The notes: a model not told the origin generated them from the letters alone. A stretch of 64,000 nt of DNA from Ilumatobacter sp. (GCA_018666235.1 JABJAB010000071.1:37552-101551); one strand, 5' to 3'; shown: positions 32,580 to 41,676, counted from the stretch's first letter. Numbers and translations: made by a program.

Positions 32580-34381
32580 TGGGCGCGCTGACCGAAATGA
32601 TGACGGCCGGGCTGGTTGCCGCCGAGGACTCCCACGGTGGCGCGATCGCGTTCCCGATTCTCACGATGTTGATCCTCGTGCCGATCGTTGGCGCAGTCGC
32701 CGTGGCGATCAGTTCGAAGCGTCGACCTGAGATTGCCAAGCTCATCGCGTTGATGACCTCGGTTGGTGTGGGCGCCATGAGCATCTGGCTCCTCTCGTCG
32801 TTCGAGATGGGCGAGGCCGGATTCCAGTTCAGCTCGCAGCACACGTGGATCGAGCAGTGGGGCATTTCGTATCACGTCGGTGTTGACGGCATTTCGCTGT
32901 TCCTCGTCGTGCTGACCGGAGTGCTCTTCCCGCTCGCGATCGTCGGCACAGACCCGCATCACGACGAGAAGCCGTACCTGGCGTGGCTGTTGATGCTCGA
33001 AGCCGGTGTGATGGGTTCGTTCCTCTCACTTGATCTCTTCTTGTTCTTCATCTTCTTCGAGATCGTGCTCGTGCCGATGTACTTCCTCATCGGCGGTTGG
33101 GGCTACGAGAACCGTGTCTACGCCGCGACGAAGTTCTTCCTCTACACAATGTTTGGTTCGGCGTTCATGCTCGTCGGGCTCATCGCCACCGCGATGCTCG
33201 CCCGCGAGGACCTGGGCCGGCTCACCTTCGACCTCGTCGAGATCGCCGAGGGCGCAGACTTCGCGGCCAACACTGGGCGTTGGTTGTTCTTCGCCTTTGC
33301 CATCGCGTTTGCTGTCAAGGTGCCGATCTTCCCGCTGCACACCTGGCTCCCCGACGCCCATACGCAGGCGCCCACCGCTGGTTCGGTCGTCCTCGCCGGC
33401 GTCATGTTGAAGCTCGGTACGTACGGGTTCCTCCGCTTCGGCCTCTACCTGTTCCCCGAGGCTGCGGTGTGGAGTCGTTCGCTCTGGCTGACCCTTGCGG
33501 TGATCGGCATCATCTACGGCGCAATTGCGGCGACGATGCAGAAGGATCTCAAGCGACTCGTCGCCTATTCCTCGGTGGCCCACCTCGGGTTCATCATCCT
33601 CGGTACGTTTGCCTTCACTTCCCAGGCGATCTCCGGTTCTGTCCTCCAGATGGTCAACCATGGTGTGTCGACCGGCGCGCTGTTCCTCCTCGTCGGCATG
33701 ATCTACGAGCGTCGCAAGACCCGCCAGATTTCCGAACTTGGCGGCATCCAGAAGGTGGCACCGATCTTTGCTGCCGGCTTCATGATCGTGATGCTGTCGT
33801 CGATCGGTGTGCCAGGACTCAACGGATTCATCGGCGAATACCTGATTTTGCTCGGCTCATTCCAGACCGCACGGTGGTGGACCGTCGTGGCAACTGCCGG
33901 CGTGATCCTCGCTGCGCTCTACCTGCTCTGGGCCTACCAGCGTGTCTTCCACGGCGAGCCGGACGAGGACAACGCGAAGTTCCCTGAACTGCGTGTCAAG
34001 GAAGGCTTGGTGCTGCTGCCGTTCATCGCAGCGATCGTGTTCACCGGTGTGTACCCGAAGCCGCTGCTCGATCGCATCGAACCGAGCGTCGACGCACTGG
34101 TCGAACACGTGGTGGAGAACAGCGACTTCGAAAATCCTGAGTACGGCACCCAATGCGGCACCTTCGAGGTGGAGCACGAGGGCGAGGCAGCCGAGAGCCA
34201 CAGCGATGAGCCAGCCGAACATGACACTGCAGATACGAGCTGCGACACAGCCAGCAATGGCGCGGATCACGACGACGCAGATGAGGGCGATGCAGACCAC
34301 GGTGACGGCAGTGACGACGACAGTGACGACGACAGTGACGGCGAAGACGGTCACGACGAGGGAGAGGAGACCGGCGAATGA
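32579..34381 (+). CDS. nuoM: NADH-quinone oxidoreductase subunit M with acidic, His-rich tail
   Basis: 600 residues, antiporter-like subunit. GISLFLVVLTGVLFPLAIV, FFIFFEIVLVPMYFLIG with the conserved Glu, KVPIFPLHTWLPDAHTQAPTAGSV and KRLVAYSSVAHLGF are the usual landmarks. The family core ends near residue 513. The last 87 residues form a tail dominated by Asp, Glu, Ser and Gly with six His and two Cys, including DDDSDDDSDGEDGHDEGEE. Such a tail is absent from standard NuoM. The ATG at 32579 overlaps the nuoL stop; the frame to 32549 is only an open extension. ATGA overlap with nuoN. Confidence 0.95.
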   Translation: MGALTEMMTAGLVAAEDSHGGAIAFPILTMLILVPIVGAVAVAISSKRRPEIAKLIALMTSVGVGAMSIWLLSSFEMGEAGFQFSSQHTWIEQWGISYHVGVDGISLFLVVLTGVLFPLAIVGTDPHHDEKPYLAWLLMLEAGVMGSFLSLDLFLFFIFFEIVLVPMYFLIGGWGYENRVYAATKFFLYTMFGSAFMLVGLIATAMLAREDLGRLTFDLVEIAEGADFAANTGRWLFFAFAIAFAVKVPIFPLHTWLPDAHTQAPTAGSVVLAGVMLKLGTYGFLRFGLYLFPEAAVWSRSLWLTLAVIGIIYGAIAATMQKDLKRLVAYSSVAHLGFIILGTFAFTSQAISGSVLQMVNHGVSTGALFLLVGMIYERRKTRQISELGGIQKVAPIFAAGFMIVMLSSIGVPGLNGFIGEYLILLGSFQTARWWTVVATAGVILAALYLLWAYQRVFHGEPDEDNAKFPELRVKEGLVLLPFIAAIVFTGVYPKPLLDRIEPSVDALVEHVVENSDFENPEYGTQCGTFEVEHEGEAAESHSDEPAEHDTADTSCDTASNGADHDDADEGDADHGDGSDDDSDDDSDGEDGHDEGEETGE

Positions 34382-35970
34382 TCGCTGAGCTCGTGTCCCA
34401 GATCTCGACGCATGAGGCCCCGGCCCAGGCGCTGCTGGCTCAGACCTTCGTCGGTCCCGAAGTCAACTGGTTTGCATTGTCGCCCATGCTGACGCTGCTT
34501 GCCGGCGCACTGGGCATGATGCTCGTCGGTGCGCTGACACCGGCGTGGCCGAAGGGGCTGTACGCGCTGGTCGCTGCGGTCACGGCCGGCACCGCAGGCG
34601 CACTGGCAATGGTCCAGTGGGACGACATCACCGACAACGGCCCGACCACACTCGTGGGTGGTGCCATCGCGTTCGACACGCTCGCGATGTTCCTCACGAT
34701 CACGATCTGCATCGGTGTGCTGCTCGTGTCGATGCTGACGGATTCGTTCCTGCGGGGCACGCCCAACGAGGGCCCCGAGATCTACGCCCTCTATTTGGTG
34801 GCCGCGATCGGCGGCATCGTCATGGCGTCGGCCAATGACTTGATCGTGCTGTTCCTCGGCCTCGAAACACTGTCGCTGGCGCTCTACGTGCTCGCTGCAT
34901 CGAACCGTCGCTCGCTGGCATCGGCAGAGTCAGGCATCAAGTACTTCGTGCTCGGAGGTTTTGCGTCAGCATTCTTCCTCTATGGCATCGCGCTGCTCTA
35001 CGGGGCGGCCGGGACGACCAACATCACCGAGATGGTCGCGACGTTCCAATCGGGCGTCGACCTCGACAATCCAAACGCGTTGGCCCTTGCTGGTCTCGCA
35101 CTGCTCATCGTGGGTCTTGGTTTTAAGGTCGCCGCAGCGCCGTTCCATGTGTGGACACCCGACGTGTATCAAGGTGCGCCGTCGCCCGTCACCGCACTCA
35201 TGGCATCGGTCGGCAAGGCAGCCGCATTCGCCGCGATGCTCCGCGTTCTGGTCACGGCGTTGCCGTTCTTCCGTGATGACTGGCGCCCGGTCATCTGGGT
35301 GCTTGCCGTCTTGTCGCTGCTGGTTGGTTCGTTCCTCGCAGTCGTGCAGACCGACGTCAAGCGGATGCTCGCGTACTCGTCAGTCACGCATGCCGGCTTC
35401 CTCCTCGTGGGTGTCGAAGCAGCCGGCCACACCGCCGGCGAGTTGGACCCTGGCGACGGAATGCCATCAGTCGCGCTGTACCTGATGCTGTACTCGGTGC
35501 TGGTCATCGGAATGATCGGTGTCGTCACTGTCGTCAGCCGGGCCGCGGGCAACCGCGATGGAGACTCCTCACTCGATTCGTTCAAAGGGTTGGCGAAGCG
35601 TCGACCGGCACTGGCGCTGGGCTTCACCGTGCTGCTGCTCGCTGGAGCTGGCGTGCCCGTCACTTCTGGCTTCATCGCAAAATTCGGTGTCATCCAGGCT
35701 GCCGTCGAAGTCGAGAGCTATGCCCTTGCAATCATCGCCATGGTCGCTGCCGTCGTGGCGGCGTTTATGTATCTGCGGATCATGGTCAACATGTGGCTCT
35801 CGCCCCCGGAAGACGGTGCAGTTGAGGCCGACGCTGCTGGCACTGGAATTTCGATCGATCTCTCGTCGGGGCTTGCAATCGCCGCTGCGGTTGCGTTCAC
35901 CCTGTTTGTGGGTGTGTTCCCCAGCTGGCTGATCGACGCCGCCGAAACCGTCAACGTCATCGCCCGCTGA
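34378..35970 (+). CDS. nuoN: NADH-quinone oxidoreductase subunit N
   Basis: 530 residues, third antiporter-like subunit and last gene of the operon. FLGLETLSLALYVLAASNRRSLASAESGIKYFVLGGFASAF, KVAAAPFHVWTPDVYQGAPSPVTALMASVGKAA and VKRMLAYSSVTHAGFLLVG are the signature regions. Followed by a non-coding repeat array at 35974. Confidence 0.96.
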   Translation: MIAELVSQISTHEAPAQALLAQTFVGPEVNWFALSPMLTLLAGALGMMLVGALTPAWPKGLYALVAAVTAGTAGALAMVQWDDITDNGPTTLVGGAIAFDTLAMFLTITICIGVLLVSMLTDSFLRGTPNEGPEIYALYLVAAIGGIVMASANDLIVLFLGLETLSLALYVLAASNRRSLASAESGIKYFVLGGFASAFFLYGIALLYGAAGTTNITEMVATFQSGVDLDNPNALALAGLALLIVGLGFKVAAAPFHVWTPDVYQGAPSPVTALMASVGKAAAFAAMLRVLVTALPFFRDDWRPVIWVLAVLSLLVGSFLAVVQTDVKRMLAYSSVTHAGFLLVGVEAAGHTAGELDPGDGMPSVALYLMLYSVLVIGMIGVVTVVSRAAGNRDGDSSLDSFKGLAKRRPALALGFTVLLLAGAGVPVTSGFIAKFGVIQAAVEVESYALAIIAMVAAVVAAFMYLRIMVNMWLSPPEDGAVEADAAGTGISIDLSSGLAIAAAVAFTLFVGVFPSWLIDAAETVNVIAR

Positions 35971-35973
35971 TCG

Positions 35974-36230
35974 AGGCCGGCGAGTCAGGCCGCCCAACCT
36001 GCTGAAGCAGGCCGGCGAGTCAGGCCGCTGAACTTGCTGAATCGGGCCGCTGAACTTGCTGAATTCAGGCCGCTGAACTTGCTGAATCGGGCTGCTGAAC
36101 GAGGCTGCTGAATTGGGCTGCTGAATCGGGCTCCTGAACGAGGCTGCTGAATCAGGCTGCTGAACAAGGCTGCTGAATTTGGCTGCTCAGTCCGGCTGCC
36201 GAATTCTGCAGCTCAGGCTCAAGAACTCGC
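35974..36230. repeat. degenerate tandem repeat array downstream of nuoN
   Basis: The hexamer GCTGAA or a one-base variant occurs more than a dozen times, organised in units of about 15-21 bases such as GGCCGCTGAACTTGCTGAAT, followed by shorter GGGCTGCTGAAT units. Units drift progressively from left to right. The minus-strand reading (ARFSKFSGL repeats) is a by-product and not a gene. There are no unique spacers, so it is not CRISPR. The surrounding 35971-36438 stretch holds no gene. Confidence 0.85.
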
Positions 36231-36332
36231 GCTCGAGAACCCGGGATGTGCCGGTACCTCCCGTGAGTCCTGGGAATCTCAGGTTGACGATGTCGGCCTC
36301 GATCGGATCGCGGCCATGCGCGTCGACGCAGT

Positions 36333-36380
36333 TGCTTCGGTGCCTGTTTCGGTGCCTGTTTCGGTGCTTGTTTCGGTGGT
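36333..36380. repeat. 12-bp tandem repeat upstream of the HAD gene
   Basis: About three to four units of GGTGCCTGTTTC, the last with one substitution, lie 60-100 bases before the HAD gene start. No known signal is recognised in them. Confidence 0.75.
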
Positions 36381-36438
36381 TGCGTCTGCGACCAGGATCG
36401 CGACCGCCAGTGACCGGCGACGTCGATAGCTTGCAAGT

Positions 36439-37158
36439 GTGCCTCCCGATGCTCCGGCTGAGATTCGTTCCCCGTACGACCTGGTCCTGTTTGACCTCGA
36501 TAACACGCTCTCGGACTTCGCATCGGCGCAGCGAGCGGCGCTTCCTGCGCTCCTCGCAGATCATGGCATCTCCGACGGAGGGGAGTACCTCCCCACGTTC
36601 AAGCGTCTTGCGGCTCCGCTCTGGGAACAGCTCGAAGCGGGTGAGCTCACGCTCGACACGTTGAATGACGAACGGTTCCGTCTGCTGATCGAGCACACCG
36701 ATCTCGAACTCGACCCGGCTTCGTTGGCACCTCAGTACCTCGCTTGGCTTGGTCGCTCGGGGGTGCTGTGGCCGGGTGCAATGGAGCTTCTCGATCAGCT
36801 CGACGGAGCAGTCACCATGGGCTTGATCACCAACGGCTACGGCGAAGTGCAACGGCCTCGCCTTGCCCAGTTCGAGCTCGAGGACTATTTCACCTCAGTC
36901 ACCGTGTCGAGCGAGATCGGCCACGCCAAGCCGAGCCAGGCGTTCTTCGATGTTGCGCTCGGGGCGCATGGCAATCCCGATCCTGCTTCGGTCCTCGTGG
37001 TCGGCGACAGTCTGAGCTCGGACATCGCCGGTGGAGCAGCAGCTGGTTGCGTGACCTGCTGGTTCAACCCGGATGGTCTTGAGCCACCAGCCGTGCCGCG
37101 CATCGACCATGTGGCGACCACCCTTGCCGACGTCGCCAGGATTGTCTTGAGTGCGTGA
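36439..37158 (+). CDS. HAD-superfamily hydrolase (YjjG-like nucleotidase type)
   Basis: 239 residues from a GTG. Motif I FDLDNTLSD gives the nucleophile Asp19 and Asp21; motif II is GLITNGYG (Thr); motif III Lys lies in GHAKPSQAFF; motif IV is VLVVGDSLSSDIAGG. The cap is helical (about 30-110), as in subfamily I enzymes such as YjjG 5'-nucleotidases and haloacid dehalogenases. Substrate unknown. Its stop codon lies inside the first unit of an 8-bp tandem repeat. Confidence 0.9.
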   Translation: MPPDAPAEIRSPYDLVLFDLDNTLSDFASAQRAALPALLADHGISDGGEYLPTFKRLAAPLWEQLEAGELTLDTLNDERFRLLIEHTDLELDPASLAPQYLAWLGRSGVLWPGAMELLDQLDGAVTMGLITNGYGEVQRPRLAQFELEDYFTSVTVSSEIGHAKPSQAFFDVALGAHGNPDPASVLVVGDSLSSDIAGGAAAGCVTCWFNPDGLEPPAVPRIDHVATTLADVARIVLSA

Positions 37159-37190
37159 GTGCGTGAGTGCGTGAGTGCGTGAATGTGTGA
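37151..37190. repeat. five 8-bp tandem repeats covering the HAD stop codon
   Basis: GTGCGTGA repeated four times, then ATGTGTGA. The TGA in the first unit is the HAD gene stop, so changes in copy number would not affect that protein. Between here and 37462 (about 300 bases) no gene is seen, only the hairpins noted at 37210. Confidence 0.9.
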
Positions 37191-37209
37191 GTGCCCCGGA
37201 TGGTGTGGA

Positions 37210-37258
37210 CCGGCTGGAGCGCAGCCGGCGCAGGGGAGACCGCCCGGCGGGAGTCCCC
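37210..37258. terminator. paired hairpins between convergent genes
   Basis: CCGGCTG-GAGCG-CAGCCGG (37210-37228) is a perfect 7-bp stem, and GGGGA (37233-37237) pairs with TCCCC (37254-37258). They lie between the convergent HAD and DUF222/HNH genes. No T-run follows on either strand, so a terminator role is tentative. Confidence 0.35.
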
Positions 37259-37462
37259 GTCGGTTGATCCATCAGGTGTTGGTCACCGAGCGTTGATCTC
37301 GCGCTCTGCATGCCGTGCGGTTCGCGCTGAACGAGACCTTCCGATCTGTCCGCACCGCGGATCTACGGGGGACAGGTTCGACCTTTGTTGTCGGGAAGCG
37401 TCCGGGCGGCGTCGCCGAGCGTCTGGCCGGGTGGCTTCCGGTCACGCTGGCTCCGACGTTCG

Positions 37463-38707
37463 TCAGGCAAGCTGTGGCGTGCGTGAGCCCTTCCCGTCGG
37501 TGCGGTCAATGGTGGTGCCCGAATGGTGCTTTTCCCCGTCGGGGCGAGTCCACGTGGCGACTCGATCCGGTGTCATCGTCAGCCCCCAGCCGCCGTCGTG
37601 GACCGCATGATGATGGCGTTCGCACAAAGGAATCAGATTGTCGAGATCTGAAGGGCCGTGGTGCTCGGTCCAGAACCGGACGTGGTGGATCCGGCAGGCG
37701 TCGAAGCCGATCGAGCAGTCGGGGTGGACACATGATCGATGCATCGCGGCCAACGCGCGGCGCTGTGACCGCGTCGCAGTTCGCCGTGTTCGCCCGACGT
37801 CCAGCGCCTCGCCATCGGCGCCGAGGACAGTCGGGAACACGTCGGCATCGCAGCAGAGCCGACGCACCGTCGAGACGGGCAATGCGATGCCGTCGATGGT
37901 CTCGCAGACACCTCGGACCGACGCCTGGTCGACGAGTCGTTCGAAGCTCACCAGCACGTTGACCTCGGGCCGTCGCTCGGGACTGCCCGACGAATTGATC
38001 GCGTTGACCACCGATTGAACGCGGAGTTCGGACCAGGCGGTGTTGGCGTTGCCGTCGGCCGCTCGGTCGGTGGCGAGTTGCGCATCGATCGCCGTCCAGA
38101 TCTCGGCATCGCGCAAAGGGTCGAGTTCGAGCAACGTGTGATGCATGCCGGTGACCTTGTCGATCCAGCGTTTGACGTTTGACCGACGCCGTTGTGAGAC
38201 CAATTCCTCGGCGGCGGTGTCGCCAGCAGTGGCGGCATTGATCGCCGCAGCCTCCTTGCGCATGGCACGTTCGAAGGCGTCGACGTTCGACCGCGTGGCT
38301 TGATCGAGGTAGTTGTCCGCCGAAGCTGCCAGCCGTGCGCGACCGGTGTCGTCGAGCTTGGCTGTAGCGCGAGCGATGGCGTCGAGGTGACCGGCTGACA
38401 CGCTGCCTGCAGCGAGGGCGGACTCGAAGCCCGGCATCTGTGCGCACACATCGGCGCGGTCCGTGACAGCGCGGGCTTCGCGTTCGGACCGTTGGCCCGC
38501 CCGAACATGGGCCGCTTCTGCCGAGCCCGCAGCGCCTGCCGCAGCGAGTTCGCGGGCCCTTCGATTCGCGGTGATCTCGGCAGCGTCGGACCACGAGCGC
38601 ACGATGCGGAGGTGGACAAGGTGTTCAGCGAGCTCATCGCGACTCATCGTCGCGACGTTCGCCGTCGAGGCGGCCCGGAAGGCATCCTCGGTGGGTGGGC
38701 TGGGCAT
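37463..38707 (-). CDS. DUF222 and HNH endonuclease domain protein
   Basis: 414 residues. The N-terminal helical DUF222 region (about 20-270) is followed by an HNH nuclease domain: HRSCVHPDCSIGFDACRIHHVRFW, then SDLDNLIPLCERHHHAVHDGGW with the catalytic His and Asn and Cys pairs for zinc. Such proteins are multicopy in many actinobacterial genomes and often linked with mobile DNA, but their role is not established. GGAG six bases before the ATG at 38707 supports the start. No integrase or repeats adjoin it. Confidence 0.9.
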   Translation of the reverse strand: MPSPPTEDAFRAASTANVATMSRDELAEHLVHLRIVRSWSDAAEITANRRARELAAAGAAGSAEAAHVRAGQRSEREARAVTDRADVCAQMPGFESALAAGSVSAGHLDAIARATAKLDDTGRARLAASADNYLDQATRSNVDAFERAMRKEAAAINAATAGDTAAEELVSQRRRSNVKRWIDKVTGMHHTLLELDPLRDAEIWTAIDAQLATDRAADGNANTAWSELRVQSVVNAINSSGSPERRPEVNVLVSFERLVDQASVRGVCETIDGIALPVSTVRRLCCDADVFPTVLGADGEALDVGRTRRTATRSQRRALAAMHRSCVHPDCSIGFDACRIHHVRFWTEHHGPSDLDNLIPLCERHHHAVHDGGWGLTMTPDRVATWTRPDGEKHHSGTTIDRTDGKGSRTPQLA

Positions 38708-38823
38708 TGCATTCTCCGATCTCGAGTGGACGAAACCGGGGGAGTCGGTACTGACAACGGTACCGATCGGGTGTCACAGAGTTCGGAGTGGATGCGGCTG
38801 GACGTCTTCGTGAAGCGCGGATA

Positions 38824-39372
38824 TCAGCGTGGATATCGGCCTGGATGGAGGTGGGCGTGGATGTGGACGTCGTGGCGCCCATCGTCGAGGAGCTGTACGG
38901 AGTGCAAGGTTGCTTCGAGTTCGTATCCGATTGATCGGGCCACCGCGCACGATGCGGCATTGTGTGTCGAGTGTTCGAGCACGATGCGGCTCAGGCCGAC
39001 CTGGTCATGGCCCCACCGAGTCAACGCTCGACCCGCCCGCATGGCGACCCGACAACGGCGCGCATCGGGCAGGACCCAGTACGCGATTTCGGCGGTGCCA
39101 CCAGGAAGATCGGTATGCAAGCCGACACGGCCGAGCAGGCGGTCGTCCGCATCGACGATCGCGAAGTTCGCGGACTGTTCGCGGAGCCACATCATGTGGC
39201 CATACCCGATCCACACGCGTGCATCGGTGACCGTGTCGATCCGTCGGGCGTGCCAGTGCCGGATGTCCGGGTCGGCGAATGCCTCGATCACTCGGTCGAC
39301 ATCACCGAAGTGAAATGGGCGGGCGATCAGCTCGTCGTCGACCACGATCGTGGGCTGAGGAACCGACGACAT
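38824..39372 (-). CDS. GNAT N-acetyltransferase (RimJ/RimL type)
   Basis: About 182 residues (195 if the upstream ATG at 39411 is used). ELIARPFHFGDVDRVIEAFADPDI is the family's N-terminal strand-helix; AEIAYWVLPDARRCRVAMRAGRALTRWGHDQVGL corresponds to the strand-4 and acetyl-CoA pyrophosphate loop, and LEHSTHNAASCAVARSIGYELEATL to the C-terminal half. The acetyl-CoA loop reads RRCRVA rather than the usual Q/RxxGxG/A, so the cofactor contact may be atypical. It transfers an acetyl group to an amine; the target is unknown. Confidence 0.8.
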   Translation of the reverse strand: MSSVPQPTIVVDDELIARPFHFGDVDRVIEAFADPDIRHWHARRIDTVTDARVWIGYGHMMWLREQSANFAIVDADDRLLGRVGLHTDLPGGTAEIAYWVLPDARRCRVAMRAGRALTRWGHDQVGLSRIVLEHSTHNAASCAVARSIGYELEATLHSVQLLDDGRHDVHIHAHLHPGRYPR

Positions 39373-39533
39373 CGTTCCCGCAGGAATCGCGGGATCGACC
39401 GTTCGGAGCATCCCTGCAACCTAGTTTCACCGAGCGCCGACCTCGTTCGGATTGGTGGTCAGGTGACCCGTGCCGACGGGTAGGACTCGCTGCGGCTGAC
39501 GATCATGCGGGTTCGCTGTGGCACGCTGGTCGT

Positions 39534-40205
39534 GTGAGCGACGCACCTGCACAGCCCGGTCTCTACGACGCAATGAGCACGCTGCGTGCGGTGCGCAAGT
39601 TGCGGCCCGATCCGATTCCCGACGACGTGCTCGAGCGCGTGCTGCAGGCCGCGTGTTGGGCGCCGACCGGCGGCAACACTCAGCCGTGGCGCGTCATCGT
39701 GGCGACCGACCCGGACGTGAAGCAGGGTCTTGCCGACATCTACGCGCCCGAGTGGGCGAAGTACGTCGGCGGGTTCATGAAGATGATGGAAGGGCTGCCG
39801 CCCGAGCAGCTCGCACCGTGGGAGCGCGTCGCCGCGGCAGGCGACTACCTGGCCGATCACTTGCACGAGGCGCCGGCCATCCTCGTGTTCTGCGCCAACC
39901 CCAAGATGATGGCGATCACCGACGCCAAGCTCGATCGCGTCAGCGTCGTCGGTGGCGGATCGATCTACCCGGCGGTGCAGAACGCCATGTTGGCCTGTGT
40001 CGCGGAAGGGCTCGGATGCACGTTGACGACGTTGCACTGTCTCCGCGAGGACGAGGTGAAGACGCTGCTCGGCATCCCGGACGGTTGGGCGACTGCGGCT
40101 TTGGTCCCGATCGGCTACCCGGTGGGCAAGGGCCACGGCCCAATCACGCGGCAACCGCCCGCCCAACTCGCCTACCGGAACACCTTCGGCACCACCTGGT
40201 CGTGA
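39534..40205 (+). CDS. nitroreductase family flavoprotein
   Basis: 223 residues from a GTG; the long open frame upstream (to 39279) overlaps the acetyltransferase gene and is not used. FMN-binding start STLRAVRKLRPDPIPDDVLERVLQAACWAPTGGNTQPWR, and VGGGSIYPAVQNAMLACVAEGLGCTLTTLH for the dimer/FMN face. NAD(P)H-dependent reductase of nitro, quinone or similar compounds; the true substrate is unknown. It resembles the second copy at 62224 in the same two blocks. Confidence 0.85.
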   Translation: MSDAPAQPGLYDAMSTLRAVRKLRPDPIPDDVLERVLQAACWAPTGGNTQPWRVIVATDPDVKQGLADIYAPEWAKYVGGFMKMMEGLPPEQLAPWERVAAAGDYLADHLHEAPAILVFCANPKMMAITDAKLDRVSVVGGGSIYPAVQNAMLACVAEGLGCTLTTLHCLREDEVKTLLGIPDGWATAALVPIGYPVGKGHGPITRQPPAQLAYRNTFGTTWS

Positions 40206-40255
40206 CGCTGCCAGCCTGACTGCGCCAACCTGGCGGTCGCGCGACGTCGTGCACC

Positions 40256-40852
40256 TCAGTCGGTCAGAGGTGCAGCGCGTGCAGCCCACACGTCGGGTGT
40301 CATCGTCCAGTCGATGAGGTGGCCGGACTCGGCCGGAGCTTCGGGCACGCGCGTGCTGGTTGCAGATCGACGAAAGCCGAGCTTGGCCGGAACAGACGCG
40401 CTTGCCTCGTTTGCCTCATCGGTTTGGACGTGGACGACCTGGATGTCATCGATCCCGAACGCTGTGGTGGTCAGCGCCGCTGTCAACTCCGTGGCGTAGC
40501 CATGCCGGACGTGGTCGACGTGAATCCAGTAGCCGATGTCGAGGGTGCCCGGCCCGCTGCGCCGGTGCAGTCCAGCGCCACCGATCATCTCGCCGTCGAG
40601 AAAGACGCCGAACACGACATCGCCGCCCTCCTCCCAGTCGCGAGTCCAGCCCTCGATGAGTCGGACTCGTTCGGTGAGCGTGAGCGGCTCGAACCTGGCC
40701 CATGGCATCCAGGGCCGAAGGTGTTCGAGGCTTGCGGCCACACCAGCAGAAAGTGCCGCGGCCTCGTCATGGTGCCACCGGCGCAACGTGAGGCGAGGAG
40801 AGGTGACCCGGCCCGGGAGGGGTTCGATGCCGGGGGGAGGAGCGTCGCTCAT
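40256..40852 (-). CDS. GNAT N-acetyltransferase
   Basis: 198 residues. RVTSPRLTLRRWHHDEAAAL is the typical RimJ/RimL start. GTLDIGYWIHVDHVRHGYATELTAALTTTAF contains the acetyl-CoA loop (R-H-G-Y-A), followed by VHVQTDEANEASASVPAKLGFRRS. The frame extends to 41425 over the ThpR gene, but the ATG at 40852 gives the normal length. Acetylates an amino group on a protein or small molecule that cannot be named from sequence. Strand and spacing (86 bases) allow co-transcription with the ThpR gene. Confidence 0.85.
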   Translation of the reverse strand: MSDAPPPGIEPLPGRVTSPRLTLRRWHHDEAAALSAGVAASLEHLRPWMPWARFEPLTLTERVRLIEGWTRDWEEGGDVVFGVFLDGEMIGGAGLHRRSGPGTLDIGYWIHVDHVRHGYATELTAALTTTAFGIDDIQVVHVQTDEANEASASVPAKLGFRRSATSTRVPEAPAESGHLIDWTMTPDVWAARAAPLTD

Positions 40853-40938
40853 CTCCCCAGCATTGCGTACGGCGTCGACCGCCACGGGAAATCCACCGTC
40901 AGTAGACGGGTGGCATGCGGACTGGGGAAACCTGACGG

Positions 40939-41448
40939 CTACTCCGCTGCACGCGCAACTGGCCAGGACGCAAGGGTCGAATAGGTCGACCCGGTGGGGT
41001 GCAGCCGGCTCTCGACCAACGCCACCTCGATGACCTTGAACGACGATGCACACAGCATGCCCACCACCTTGCGGACGATTGCGCCGCGCTTCACGCGAGC
41101 AACAGTGATGTGGCCGTTGTAGGTGGGTCGCGGCGCGAGCGTGCCCAGGCCGTCGGTGGCGTTGACGATCGCCGCGGCCAGCTCGTCGAGACCGGCGATC
41201 GGTGCAATCAGCGAGTGGGTGCCGAGCATGTCGATCGCGGGGCCAACAGTCGCTGTGGCGGCGGGCAACGATGCGGATCGCAGCGCGTCGGCAACTTCGT
41301 CGGGGTTGGCGTCGCCGAGAAACCGAAGCGTCGCATGCCAACTCTCCGGAGGGACAAACCGAACGCCGCGTTGGTCCTTGCGGGGGAGGCCGCCCAACAT
41401 TTCGACCACATGATCCGGTGGCCACACGGCGAGAAAGAGTCGTGCCAT
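40939..41448 (-). CDS. thpR: RNA 2',3'-cyclic phosphodiesterase
   Basis: 169 residues, 2H phosphoesterase family. MARLFLAVWPPDH is the classical start, and the two catalytic H-x-T-x motifs are HATL (residues 38-41) and HITV (113-116). The family opens 2',3'-cyclic phosphates at RNA ends and was first known as a 2'-5' RNA ligase. The frame stays open upstream to 41568 through the tandem repeat at 41480, which would add a repetitive RESLARIVGGN-type leader; the ATG at 41448 matches the family start. Confidence 0.9.
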   Translation of the reverse strand: MARLFLAVWPPDHVVEMLGGLPRKDQRGVRFVPPESWHATLRFLGDANPDEVADALRSASLPAATATVGPAIDMLGTHSLIAPIAGLDELAAAIVNATDGLGTLAPRPTYNGHITVARVKRGAIVRKVVGMLCASSFKVIEVALVESRLHPTGSTYSTLASWPVARAAE

Positions 41449-41479
41449 TGACTCCAGCTTGGCCGCTGGCACGTCATTC

Positions 41480-41580
41480 GCCACCAACGGTTCCTGCCAC
41501 CAACGGTTCCCGCCAACGATTCGCGCCAGCGATTCCCGCCAACGATTCCCGCCAACGATTCGTGCCAATCATTCGCGAAC
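41480..41580. repeat. tandem repeat array upstream of thpR
   Basis: Two 16-base units containing CCACCAACGGTTCC, then five 13-base units of the form CCAACGATTCCCG with scattered changes. It lies 30 bases upstream of the thpR start on its promoter side and about 100 bases before the CopC/CopD gene. No spacers, so not CRISPR. Confidence 0.85.
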
Positions 41581-41676
41581 GCAGTCGAGCCATGACCGAC
41601 GCGCCCTTGTTCGCCCTCCCGAACAGTTACTGAGCACCGCGTCGCCCCGGACCCTTGACGGTGGCAGACTGTTGCG

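Noticed and set aside
35974..36230. Possible CRISPR array
   Set aside because: Units are contiguous and degenerate, without unique spacers, and no cas gene is present.
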